A stretch of 64,000 nt of DNA. Source: Phocicoccus pinnipedialis. Its GTDB lineage: Bacteria > Bacillota > Bacilli > Staphylococcales > Salinicoccaceae. Location: positions 558,001 through 622,000 of the forward strand of contig NZ_CAJEWB010000010.1 in NCBI RefSeq assembly GCF_903994035.1, in the 5' to 3' direction. The first letter of the stretch is position 1, and every line of letters starts with the position of its first letter. Positions 46,987 to 55,655 of the stretch are shown in pieces. Position numbers and translations under genes: made by a program. The notes under the pieces are model-generated. The model made no database searches. It was given only the letters and a program-made list of their open reading frames with translations, and was not told the origin of the DNA.

Positions 46987-47252
46987 TACTCAGTCAGTCC
47001 CTCTTGTTTTAATGCCTCAGTAATTTTTTCTAATGCTTCTGCTTCGTCAGAACCATCCGCATAGATTGTAACTTGTGCGCCTTTACCAACACCAAGTGAC
47101 ATAACACCCATGATTGATTTCAAGTTGACTTTTTTATTGTTATATTCGAGCTCAATGTCTGATTCGAATCGTGTCGCTGTTTGAACTAAAATCGTAGCAG
47201 GTCTAGCGTGAATTCCTGTTTCATCTACAATATCAAATGTTCTTTGTTGCAT
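46986..47252 (-). CDS. ptsH: Phosphocarrier protein HPr
   Basis: Carries phosphate from enzyme I to sugar-specific EII proteins and, when Ser-phosphorylated, serves as CcpA corepressor. His15 lies in GIHARPA and the regulatory Ser46 in [10 protein letters not shown]. It has 88 residues. First gene of ptsHI. Confidence 0.98.
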   Translation of the reverse strand: MQQRTFDIVDETGIHARPATILVQTATRFESDIELEYNNKKVNLKSIMGVMSLGVGKGAQVTIYADGSDEAEALEKITEALKQEGLTE

Positions 47253-47326
47253 ATTGGTAACTCCCTCATCAAATTAAATTAATAGTTTCACAAACTATTG
47301 TACACGATTACATAAACAAATGCACA

Positions 47327-47782
47327 TTAAATAACTGTCTGGTTGTCTAAATATTTTACTACCTTTTCGATGTGGTCCATTCCGAGCTTTCTCATAAGTG
47401 TATAACTCACAACTGCACTTGTTCCATGAGTGACAACCGTACCTACAGATATTGGGCCTACTTTTGTACGTTTGTTGCGGTTTTGAAGTTGCTTTAATAC
47501 GACTTTCGTTGTTTGCTTAGCAATAAATTCACCTGCACCACTTGTAACCATAATAGCGAGACGCGTCTTCATCGAATCATTATTATCTTTTAACTCCTCA
47601 CTTGTTACACCAAATATTTCGTTTATATCGTCTTCAATTTCTGTCATTAATTTATAGTCTGTACCCATATCAAAAAGTGGTACTGGAACGATTGCTGCGA
47701 GACCGGATTGCCTTGCTTTTTGTTTTACAAGTTCAACGGCCTCTTGTTTTCTTCTTTCAATTTGCTCTTTAGTTAATGCCAT
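47327..47782 (-). CDS. Conserved hypothetical protein (DUF697-like)
   Basis: A 151-residue protein with a basic, helical N-terminus (residues 1-26) and a weakly hydrophobic C-terminal half. The segment AAIVPVPLFDMGTDYKLMTEI resembles the small DUF697-type proteins, but the match is from memory and weak. GGAGTGG precedes the ATG. It lies between hutG and ptsH on the same strand, close to both, and might be cotranscribed with hutG. Confidence 0.6.
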   Translation of the reverse strand: MALTKEQIERRKQEAVELVKQKARQSGLAAIVPVPLFDMGTDYKLMTEIEDDINEIFGVTSEELKDNNDSMKTRLAIMVTSGAGEFIAKQTTKVVLKQLQNRNKRTKVGPISVGTVVTHGTSAVVSYTLMRKLGMDHIEKVVKYLDNQTVI

Positions 47783-47817
47783 AAAACCACTCCTTATTTA
47801 AAATTATATACCCTTAA

Positions 47818-48717
47818 TTACACATTTTCATTCTTACTGTTTAAAAATGTCACAGATAAAAATGCGGCAAGAGCACTTGTCATATCATCTCTATCGTGTT
47901 CAGGTGAGACTTCTGAAATATCGAACGACACTAAATTGTTTAATTTTGCAAAGTGTTCGATGATTGTTTTTATCTCTAAACTCGTAAATCCATTCGAGCT
48001 TGGTGCAGAAACACCAGGTGCATCGCTCGCCTTTACTGAATCCATACACAGCGTCATGAATACTTTGTCATAGTTCTGTAGTGTAGTTGATAAGGTAAAA
48101 AGTAAATCTTTGTTTTCTCTAATCTTATCGATTGTATAGTATTCAACACCAAATTGATTTGCTGTCTCAAAAAGTGTTTTTGTATTTCCAAGTGGCTGAA
48201 TCCCGAGCACTTTGTAGTGGATATTTTTATCTGAAGATAAAATTTGGTGGAACATTGTTCCGCTAGATGATGTTTCGTTTCTTAAATCAAAATGCGCATC
48301 AATATTTAACACACAAATTTTCTCGTCTTTAAACGTCTCACGTACTCCTAAATAATGTCCATAAAGTGTTTCGTGTCCACCACCTAATATTAAAACAAAG
48401 TTATCTTTCTTTAATAAATTACTAATTTGATTCCCAAGTTCAGCTTGTGACACTTCGAGTTCTGTCGTTCCAACAACAGAACCTACGTCAAAAATTTCTC
48501 TAATATATGGTAAAGATGCCATTTTTTCGCGAATTTTTACTGGACCTAATGAAGCACCAACTCTACCCTTGTTGCGCTTCACACCCTCGTCTGACATAAA
48601 ACCAATAATCACATCACTATTTGTTTCATTACTATACTCTTTTACCACTTGGTGAAATCTTTCTTTGATAGAAGGATTATCTGTCCGTCCTGTATAACTG
48701 TGTTTTTTTAAGGTCAT
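47818..48717 (-). CDS. hutG: Formimidoylglutamase (arginase family)
   Basis: Manganese enzyme of the ureohydrolase family; HutG splits N-formimidoyl-glutamate to glutamate and formamide at the end of histidine breakdown. Metal-binding motifs are LGGGHET and NIDAHFDLR. The third, normally DxDxxDP, reads CMDSVKASDAPGVSAPS, as is usual for HutG. The ATG at 48717 (299 residues) has GAGGAG 8 bases upstream; a GTG at 48726 is less likely. Its 5' end overlaps the upstream membrane protein gene by 41 bases. No other hut gene is in the window. Confidence 0.88.
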   Translation of the reverse strand: MTLKKHSYTGRTDNPSIKERFHQVVKEYSNETNSDVIIGFMSDEGVKRNKGRVGASLGPVKIREKMASLPYIREIFDVGSVVGTTELEVSQAELGNQISNLLKKDNFVLILGGGHETLYGHYLGVRETFKDEKICVLNIDAHFDLRNETSSSGTMFHQILSSDKNIHYKVLGIQPLGNTKTLFETANQFGVEYYTIDKIRENKDLLFTLSTTLQNYDKVFMTLCMDSVKASDAPGVSAPSSNGFTSLEIKTIIEHFAKLNNLVSFDISEVSPEHDRDDMTSALAAFLSVTFLNSKNENV

Positions 48718-49969
48718 CGTTTTCACTCCTCGTAAAAGGTTTAAAGATACTGATTAACATTAATGGTAACGTCAGTATTACTAAAAATATGTTGAGTGGT
48801 AATATAAAAATCGATAACTCAACGGCCCTAAAGATTGTAATAAATAGGCTGGTACTAAATTTAACAAACAATGCGACAATGATGATCATTTGTCTGTGAT
48901 AATACTTATCATTCCAAGTGTTCATGATCGTGAAATACATATATAACGAAGCTAAGATGAACGTAATAGCTAAATTCACCCATTCGTAAATGTATTGCAC
49001 ATTTGAAATTTTAAACAACCCTTCGAACACAACACCATTACGATTGTTAAATTCTAAGAATATCATCAAGAACATGACGAGCCCGAGTGTGAGTTCGATA
49101 TAGTTAATCCTGAACCACGACACTGGCTTGATCTCAAAAAACTCAAAAAACTTTTCTGTTATTTGTGTTTTTAACCTATAGAAGTACTTCATAAAATCAA
49201 AGTACTTGTTAAAATCGAGATTTAGTTTGCGTCCGCGTCTAAGTTCCTTTACTCTTGAATATTCTTGATCATTCATCTCAGCTACTGGTTTTTTCAAGAT
49301 GTTTTCTGCTTTAGATAAGAACACGCCAACCGATAGTGAGAGTAATGCAAGTATCCATGTGATTGAGAAGTACATATTGATAGAGAGTACATCTGTCGGC
49401 GTGATGCCACGACCGATATCACTATACACTGCGTTTTGTGTAAAGAAATACGCAATCATGTAGAAGAACATGATGAGAAGATACTGCTCTTTTCTAAATC
49501 TGTGATCTAAATGTTCGTTAAAGATGTTATAAAGAAGATGTATAATAAATGCTATTAAGAATAAGATACTTGTATATCCATACACTTGGAACATCAGAAC
49601 TGTTGTCCAAATAAACATGACACCAGTTAAACTGAAAAAGAAGATAATAAACCTACGGTCATATCGCGTGGTCTTTTTCATAATGCTAGCTGCTTTAAAC
49701 ATCCATGCACCAATCGCTATAAATAATAGGCCGACAACGATAGGAATCAAGAAATGCAATCCTAATATTGGTCCTAATATATTTGTCAGTTCAATAAAAA
49801 ATACATTGATTAAATCGATTATGTTTTTAATTTTTTCAACTTCTATACTTTCATTTTGACTGCTGATTCGTCCCGAATTAATGACCAGAAACAAACCTTG
49901 TATAATAAAGAATATTCCGAGTAAATAACTCGCAATAATCTCTGTATTTAACTTTATCCTATTTAACAT
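48677..49969 (-). CDS. AuxA-like multi-pass membrane protein
   Basis: A 430-residue integral membrane protein with about ten to eleven helices and a charged cytoplasmic segment at about 225-275 (RVKELRRGRKLNLDF). I do not recognise a catalytic motif. In S. aureus the gene at the corresponding place between the ptsHI region and purD is auxA, a membrane factor reported to stabilise lipoteichoic acid and modulate beta-lactam resistance. Size and topology are compatible. Orthology is inferred from synteny. The gene runs 41 bases into hutG. Confidence 0.65.
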   Translation of the reverse strand: MLNRIKLNTEIIASYLLGIFFIIQGLFLVINSGRISSQNESIEVEKIKNIIDLINVFFIELTNILGPILGLHFLIPIVVGLLFIAIGAWMFKAASIMKKTTRYDRRFIIFFFSLTGVMFIWTTVLMFQVYGYTSILFLIAFIIHLLYNIFNEHLDHRFRKEQYLLIMFFYMIAYFFTQNAVYSDIGRGITPTDVLSINMYFSITWILALLSLSVGVFLSKAENILKKPVAEMNDQEYSRVKELRRGRKLNLDFNKYFDFMKYFYRLKTQITEKFFEFFEIKPVSWFRINYIELTLGLVMFLMIFLEFNNRNGVVFEGLFKISNVQYIYEWVNLAITFILASLYMYFTIMNTWNDKYYHRQMIIIVALFVKFSTSLFITIFRAVELSIFILPLNIFLVILTLPLMLISIFKPFTRSENDDLKKTQLYRTDR

Positions 49970-50031
49970 GATGTCACCCCAACTATAAGTATTATATCGG
50001 AGCGCCTACTATAATTCATCTGATAAGAAAA

Positions 50032-50058
50032 AAACAGACGCAATTTTTGCGTCTGTTT
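50032..50058 (-). terminator. Terminator of purD
   Basis: A 12-bp stem (50032-50043 with 50047-50058) with a 3-base loop overlaps the purD stop and is followed on the minus strand by a T-rich tract. Confidence 0.85.
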
Positions 50059-51337
50059 AAACTAGAGTTCCAAGCGCTCGATGAGCGATGTCTTTTCTAT
50101 AGTAAAAGTTCTCTGGATTATATGCAAGCTGATCCATATTGTCATAAGCTTTCTTCACAGCTTCTTCTAAAGTACTCGCATATCCTGTAACCATTAATAC
50201 ACGTCCATCAGCCGATACATAATCTCCATCTTCCGTTTGTGATACACCGCTGATAAAGATATCATCCATCAGCTCTTCTGGAATATAGAGTGGTAAGCCT
50301 TTATTCACTTCAAAAGGATAATCTTTTGTCGCAAGTACTACTCCTGCTATGAATCCATCTTTCCATTTCATCTCAAACGGTTCTTTATTTTTCAACTTAT
50401 TTAGCATTTCTAGGAAATCATTCTCAAGTAAACCCATTAACACTTGTGCTTCAGGATCTCCAAATCTTGAGTTGTACTCAATCACTTTAACGCCATCACT
50501 TGTGTTCATTGCACCTAGGTACAGTACACCGAAATAGTCGAGACCTTCGTCGACCATTGCGTTTATTGTAGGTTCAATTAGCTTAGTGATTGCTTCTTGT
50601 CTAATATCTTCGGTAATATGTGTTACTGGTGCATATGCACCCATACCATTAGTATTTGGACCAACGCCCTTAGCATACGCACTCTTATGGTCTTGTGCGA
50701 TTGTTTCAAATGCATGATAGGCATCTCCGTTTACTAAGACCATTAGTGAGAACTCTTCACCATCCAAGTGCTCTTCAATAATTAACGGTTCAATGCTGTC
50801 ATCTTGAGTTACAATTGCGATGTCATTTAATGCTTCCATCGCTTCAGCTGCTGATTTCACAACTCGGACACCGACCCCTGTGACGCTACCGAGTCCGTCT
50901 TGCTTAATTACTTTAGGGAAGCACGCATCCTTCAGGTATTCTTTTGCTTCACTAAAAGATCTAAATACTTCGAAATCTGCCGTTGGTATATTATATTTAT
51001 TTAAAAGTTCTTTCGTAAACACTTTTGAAGTTTCCATCTGAGCCTCTTTCTTACGCGGACCGAACACAGTTAACCCATACTCATCGATTAGATAATCTGC
51101 GAGTCCTTTTTCTAATGGCTCAGGAGGCCCAATAATCACCCAGTCTACTTGGCGTTCAATACAAATACCTGCAATAGCGTGAAAGTCATCTTCTTTTACC
51201 CTATACATTACTTCACAAAGGTCATTCATTCCTGCGTTACCTGGGATCGCGTAGATCTCGTCTACATTCTTAGATTCAGAAAGCATTTTAACAATTGCGT
51301 GCTCTCTTCCTCCGCTTCCTATTACTGCAACATTCAT
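50057..51337 (-). CDS. purD: Phosphoribosylamine-glycine ligase
   Basis: ATP-grasp enzyme for the second step of purine synthesis (GAR synthetase). The N-terminal VIGSGGREHAIVKML and the segment VIEYNSRFGDPEAQV, with metal-binding Glu and Asn, are clear. It has 426 residues. In S. aureus purD ends the long purEKCSQLFMNHD operon after folD. Here it stands alone and is divergent from folD, so the other pur genes must be elsewhere or missing. Confidence 0.96.
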   Translation of the reverse strand: MNVAVIGSGGREHAIVKMLSESKNVDEIYAIPGNAGMNDLCEVMYRVKEDDFHAIAGICIERQVDWVIIGPPEPLEKGLADYLIDEYGLTVFGPRKKEAQMETSKVFTKELLNKYNIPTADFEVFRSFSEAKEYLKDACFPKVIKQDGLGSVTGVGVRVVKSAAEAMEALNDIAIVTQDDSIEPLIIEEHLDGEEFSLMVLVNGDAYHAFETIAQDHKSAYAKGVGPNTNGMGAYAPVTHITEDIRQEAITKLIEPTINAMVDEGLDYFGVLYLGAMNTSDGVKVIEYNSRFGDPEAQVLMGLLENDFLEMLNKLKNKEPFEMKWKDGFIAGVVLATKDYPFEVNKGLPLYIPEELMDDIFISGVSQTEDGDYVSADGRVLMVTGYASTLEEAVKKAYDNMDQLAYNPENFYYRKDIAHRALGTLV

Positions 51338-51492
51338 TTAAAAACACCCTTTACGGAATATTTCTGTAACTCTATTGTACTAAAACCGCTTACATTTTGG
51401 AATTGAAAAGTAACATTTATGTAATATTCGTACTAGCATTTACATGTATAATTTGGAATAATAAAGATAACACATAGTCTAGGAGGATTTAA

Positions 51493-52341
51493 ATGACAGC
51501 AGAAATTCTTAATGGTAGAGAAATCGCAAAAGATTACCGTGCGGATCTCGAACGACAAGTCAATGAATTAAAAGAAAAAGGTGTGACTCCGAACTTAACG
51601 GTAGTTATCGTGGGTAACGATGGGGCTTCACTCAGCTACGTTAGATCAAAAAACAAAGCTGCTGAAAACATAGGCATGGAGTCAAGCATTGTGCGCTTAG
51701 ATGAAAATGCTACAGAAGAAGAAGTACTTAATACTGTAGAATCATTAAACCAAGATAAGAAGGTCCATGGAATCCTTGTACAAGTTCCACTTCCAAAACA
51801 AGTAGATGAAAATAAGGTGCTCGACGCAATTACACCTGAAAAAGATGTTGATGGTTTCAACCCAATCAACATCGGTAAACTTTACACAGGACAAGAAACA
51901 TTCGTTCCATGTACCCCGCTTGGAATCATGGAATTATTAAAACACACTGGTTCTTTAGAAGGTAAAGAAGTTGCAGTAATCGGTCGTTCACACATCGTAG
52001 GTCAACCAGTAGCTAAATTACTTACTGACCAAAACGCGACTGTAACTCTAATGCACTCAAGAACTAAAGATATGGTTTCTAAAATCAAGGATTTCGACGT
52101 TGTCGTTTCAGCAGTTGGTAAACCAGGATTATTAAAAGGGGCAGATCTTAAAGATGGCGCAATCGTCATCGATGTAGGTAATACGGTAGTAGACGGCAAG
52201 CTTGTTGGTGACGTAGATTACGAAAGTGCTTTAGAAAAAGCAAGCTACATTACGCCTGTACCAGGCGGTGTTGGTCCACTTACAATCACAATGGTATTAA
52301 ATAACACGCTACTTGCAGCGAAACGACAAAACAATCTTTAA
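51493..52341 (+). CDS. folD: Methylenetetrahydrofolate dehydrogenase/cyclohydrolase
   Basis: Bifunctional enzyme interconverting methylene-, methenyl- and formyl-tetrahydrofolate for purine and methionyl-tRNA synthesis. The signature [19 protein letters not shown] holds the catalytic Tyr and Lys, and [14 protein letters not shown] with PGGVGPLT follows. It has 282 residues. AGGAGG precedes the ATG and a TATAAT is at 51447-51452. Confidence 0.97.
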   Translation: MTAEILNGREIAKDYRADLERQVNELKEKGVTPNLTVVIVGNDGASLSYVRSKNKAAENIGMESSIVRLDENATEEEVLNTVESLNQDKKVHGILVQVPLPKQVDENKVLDAITPEKDVDGFNPINIGKLYTGQETFVPCTPLGIMELLKHTGSLEGKEVAVIGRSHIVGQPVAKLLTDQNATVTLMHSRTKDMVSKIKDFDVVVSAVGKPGLLKGADLKDGAIVIDVGNTVVDGKLVGDVDYESALEKASYITPVPGGVGPLTITMVLNNTLLAAKRQNNL

Positions 52342-52351
52342 TAATATATTT

Positions 52352-52380
52352 AGCTGAACATTTCTATGTTCAGCTTTTTT
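52352..52380 (+). terminator. Terminator of folD
   Basis: A 10-bp stem (52352-52361 with 52366-52375, loop TTCT) is followed by six T on the plus strand. Confidence 0.88.
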
Positions 52381-52413
52381 ATTTTGTCTATATCTTGTAA
52401 AATAGGAGTAACA

Positions 52414-53130
52414 ATGAATTTTGAGGTGTTCTTTATGAATTCTATTATTATAAAAATGATGATCGCCCTACTCCCAACAGCACCTGTGGTTGGCGAGTAT
52501 ATGGCAGACTATGAACCTGCAAAAACAGAGAATGCAAAACAAGAACAGAATAAAAATGAACTAACAGAAACGATTGAAGATATCCAGGCAAAGGTGACTA
52601 CGGATTATCCAAAGTTGTTCAACGTAGATGAATTCAACGTACAAGTTGGCGATTCCTTTGACCCAATTGAAGGCGTGTATGCTGTCGATAAGAGAGATGG
52701 TGATGTGACAGATAACATTACAACGAGTGGTGATGTGGATACTTCGACTATCGGTGATTATTACTTGAAGTACAAAGTAACGAACAATACAGGCGGTTGG
52801 TACGAAATTACACGTATCGTTCATGTATCTGAAAATCCAACAGATAAAATCAAACCTACCCCAAAAACATTCGGTAGAGATTCTGATAAGAATAAAACAC
52901 GTGTGACATTCACAAGTATCGATGACGTGGAAATTTCAGTAGGTTCAGACTTTGATCCAAAAAAAGGGGTAAAGATCTATGACACAGATGGTCATGACAT
53001 CACGAATGATGCAATCGTTCAAGGGGATAAAGTAGATACAGAAAAAGTTGGCGAATACTTTATTGCCTATACTGTGATTGACCGCTTTGGTAAAGCAAAC
53101 GCTGCTGCGAGAAAGGTTACAGTGAAATAA
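52414..53130 (+). CDS. Secreted protein with two DUF5011 Ig-like domains
   Basis: Predicted exported protein of 238 residues. A short hydrophobic N-terminus (about residues 8-24) is followed by a charged linker and two immunoglobulin-like DUF5011 domains (about 70-140 and 160-236). Each has the pattern VGDSFDP or VGSDFDP, then VDKRDGD or YDTDGHD, and GDYYLKYKV or GEYFIAYTV. Two starts compete: the ATG at 52414 (AGGAG 5 bases upstream) and the ATG at 52435 (GAGGTG 6 bases upstream). It has no LPXTG motif. Next to folD there is a similar gene in S. aureus. Role unknown, possibly wall-associated. Confidence 0.78.
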   Translation: MNFEVFFMNSIIIKMMIALLPTAPVVGEYMADYEPAKTENAKQEQNKNELTETIEDIQAKVTTDYPKLFNVDEFNVQVGDSFDPIEGVYAVDKRDGDVTDNITTSGDVDTSTIGDYYLKYKVTNNTGGWYEITRIVHVSENPTDKIKPTPKTFGRDSDKNKTRVTFTSIDDVEISVGSDFDPKKGVKIYDTDGHDITNDAIVQGDKVDTEKVGEYFIAYTVIDRFGKANAAARKVTVK

Positions 53131-53213
53131 TGGGATACACAATTGGATTGATTGCCCTTATTGCACTTGCTGTAATCTCTACATGGTCTGTACGAAATAA
53201 AAATAAATCGTAA
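53130..53213 (+). CDS. Small single-span membrane peptide, 27 residues
   Basis: Starts in the TAATG overlap with the DUF5011 gene: its ATG shares a base with the previous stop. The product MGYTIGLIALIALAVISTW plus a basic tail looks like one membrane helix with positive end, in the style of a membrane anchor. No strong ribosome-binding site is seen, so translation would depend on re-initiation. It shares the terminator at 53219. Could be chance, but hydrophobic helix, basic tail and overlap fit together. Confidence 0.5.
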   Translation: MGYTIGLIALIALAVISTWSVRNKNKS

Positions 53214-53218
53214 GAATT

Positions 53219-53263
53219 AAAAAAGTCTCCTAACTTTGGTTTCCAAATTTAGGAGACTTTTTT
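53219..53263. terminator. Bidirectional terminator between the DUF5011 and DUF4129 genes
   Basis: A 15-bp outer stem (53219-53233 with 53249-53263) and an inner 5-bp stem with A/T tracts on both sides. Confidence 0.9.
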
Positions 53264-53265
53264 AT

Positions 53266-54465
53266 TTAATTTTCTCGTTCCTTTATCTTTGCTTTTATTT
53301 TATTTTTAATTGCGTTGATGTGCGCTTTAAATATTGATACATCTGTGAATGAATGTGATCCATAACGCACCTTACTATAAATCTCTATCTCTTCAGTACT
53401 AAACACGTCTGACAACTCTTCACGTGCAATCCATTCTTCAATCGTTTCATCAGTGTAGCGTCCAATCCCAATTCTATTCACCCATCGTTCAAAATCAAAA
53501 TAAACTTGGCGAATTGGATCTTTAGGCTTCTTAAGTTTAATTCGCTCTCTAATTTTATTTATTGGTATTGGAACTATTTTAATATCTAGCTTTTCATTCT
53601 CAATGACCGCATCATTCTTACTTCTCATTACAAGAACAATGACCATTATTATAAATGCCACAACAATAATTCCTATTATTATCATATCGAGTGGTAATCT
53701 CTCTAAAAGACTTTCTTGCTTAGTATTATGTATTAAATCAAGCACAGTCTCATCCAGACTCTCTCCTGTATTTTCTTCTTCAACAAATTCAGGGGTCTCA
53801 AATTCTAGCTTATCCATCCACACGAATAGTGGCTTCATCAAGAAAAATATCGCGTTTAAAATCCCAACAAGTGCAAGTTTGACTAAACTGCTGATACCTT
53901 TAAACAAAATTCCAACAACTGCCCCACCTGCTGTTAGAATGAGGCCCACAAATATAATCGTATTTAAATAGTCCGAAACCTTTATGTTATCATCTGTCAT
54001 TTGAGCTACAATTTTTAAAATGAAATAAGAAATCAGTTGTACAATAAACATGCTTGAATAAAACATGTAGTTATCCGGACTTATAATCCCAGTTCGAATG
54101 AATTGCGATAAAATTACGACAATGAGCGACACTACAATTGCATACTTTTGAAAATCTGTCATTCTATCCATATACAGTCGGTCAAAACGAAAGACTGAAA
54201 TAACACTATATAACATTGCGACTAGCACATTATTCCCTACTAAGAGAAAAAGTATAAAGAAAAACGGTACAAAATAATAGAGCACATATGAGCGTGCCTT
54301 GTTTGTAATAATTGTACCGATTAAAAATACCAGAATGAGAACGATACTATTAAAAAGTAACTTCGGTGTCTCATTGAAAGTAGCATTGAGTTCTGCAAGT
54401 ATAACAATGACTGTCATCATCTCAATCACATATTTAGGAAAAACCTCTTTGAATAGACGTATCAT
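53266..54465 (-). CDS. DUF4129 domain membrane protein
   Basis: A 399-residue membrane protein with eight or nine helices in the first 300 residues and a cytoplasmic C-terminal domain. The closing domain with RQVYFDFERWVNRIGIGR and the TIEEWIAREELS segment is the DUF4129 pattern. In typical MoxR operons this domain is attached to, or next to, a transglutaminase-like domain, which I do not see here. It overlaps the DUF58 gene by 4 bases and closes the operon. Confidence 0.82.
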   Translation of the reverse strand: MIRLFKEVFPKYVIEMMTVIVILAELNATFNETPKLLFNSIVLILVFLIGTIITNKARSYVLYYFVPFFFILFLLVGNNVLVAMLYSVISVFRFDRLYMDRMTDFQKYAIVVSLIVVILSQFIRTGIISPDNYMFYSSMFIVQLISYFILKIVAQMTDDNIKVSDYLNTIIFVGLILTAGGAVVGILFKGISSLVKLALVGILNAIFFLMKPLFVWMDKLEFETPEFVEEENTGESLDETVLDLIHNTKQESLLERLPLDMIIIGIIVVAFIIMVIVLVMRSKNDAVIENEKLDIKIVPIPINKIRERIKLKKPKDPIRQVYFDFERWVNRIGIGRYTDETIEEWIAREELSDVFSTEEIEIYSKVRYGSHSFTDVSIFKAHINAIKNKIKAKIKEREN

Positions 54466-55655
54466 CTTGCACCTCCAGAACGACCAAACTCAACTAATTC
54501 ATATTTGTCGAGTTGGTATACTGAAATTTGTCTCTTCTGCAACTCGAATAATGCTGTATTTATTTTGTGGTCGGTAGGTCCTGTAAATATTAAGTGGCTC
54601 GGTACATGATTGAGATTAGGGACGCTTCTTACGAGATGATCAAAAGGGACTGTAAAATCAATCGATTTTAATCGCGCTAAAAATTCCAACGTACGCTTAT
54701 AGTGATTCGCTCCACTTCCAATCGGTACATGGAGATAATCATTTAAATGGATATGTTTCACATTAGATATGAGTTGGTAAGGAATTTTGTCACGCGTCAA
54801 TTGATAAGAAATATATGCAATCTTTTCATAAATTTCTTCAATATACTCAACTGCGACGTATGATTTATCTGAACGTAGATTTACTATTATCAAGACCTCT
54901 AGGTCTGTCACTTGTTCATAAACATTCGTTCGAAGTGCGCCTAGTCTCGCTGATTCTTTCCAGTGAATATCTCTTAATTGATCTGTTCGTACATAATCTT
55001 TAGAGGCGACTTTCAATATCTTATCTTGGAACAAAGCATTTTGTTTACGATAATTTCCCTCAACATTTCGAAGTCTAAACGGTTTGAATTTTGAAACTTT
55101 GACTTCGGGATATACGATCACTTCTGTCGAGTCGATTGATTTTTGCTGTAAGACAATTTGGTTGAATCCAAAAAGATTCGAGTACGATAAGGTGCTCCCA
55201 AACACTTTTGAGACACCCCGTTCAATCGCTATGTACTTCGCAGAGACATGAATGCTTCTCTTCGGCATCACACTGAAGAGTAACCGTTTATGTGTTCTTG
55301 AAGCTGATCGCTTCTTTTTATCACCAGCAAAAATAATGTAATCACTCGCATAGATATCTAGCGCCGCACCAACAATAGGAAGAAGTCCATGTTGAGTGAT
55401 CTTAAAGGTCATGACGCCTTCCTCACCCTTATACTTACGCGCAGACTTCTCTACAAACTCAACCTCTAGTTTTCTATGAGAAAGTGCTGCATACAAATCT
55501 GACAGGAGCAAAATTGCACCAATGATACCTAGGATATATAAAAGAGTGTATGAGTAATCAGCAGGATAAAAAGATGCCCATACGAAATAAAAGAGAAACA
55601 CACCATATAAGAATGTATTCAATTTAGATGGCAAGAAGTGTGCTTTGAACTTCAT
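54462..55655 (-). CDS. DUF58 domain protein
   Basis: A 397-residue protein with two N-terminal helices (about 12-50), a beta-rich middle region and a DUF58 (VWA-like) domain. The DUF58 signature is DQLRDIHWKESARLGALR. DUF58 proteins are partners of MoxR ATPases. It overlaps both neighbours by 4 bases, so the three genes are translationally coupled. Confidence 0.87.
   Translation of the reverse strand: MKFKAHFLPSKLNTFLYGVFLFYFVWASFYPADYSYTLLYILGIIGAILLLSDLYAALSHRKLEVEFVEKSARKYKGEEGVMTFKITQHGLLPIVGAALDIYASDYIIFAGDKKKRSASRTHKRLLFSVMPKRSIHVSAKYIAIERGVSKVFGSTLSYSNLFGFNQIVLQQKSIDSTEVIVYPEVKVSKFKPFRLRNVEGNYRKQNALFQDKILKVASKDYVRTDQLRDIHWKESARLGALRTNVYEQVTDLEVLIIVNLRSDKSYVAVEYIEEIYEKIAYISYQLTRDKIPYQLISNVKHIHLNDYLHVPIGSGANHYKRTLEFLARLKSIDFTVPFDHLVRSVPNLNHVPSHLIFTGPTDHKINTALFELQKRQISVYQLDKYELVEFGRSGGAR

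Noticed and set aside
51338-51492. PurR boxes between purD and folD
   Set aside because: Only partial CGAA-type matches were found, without the paired CCGAAC arrangement.
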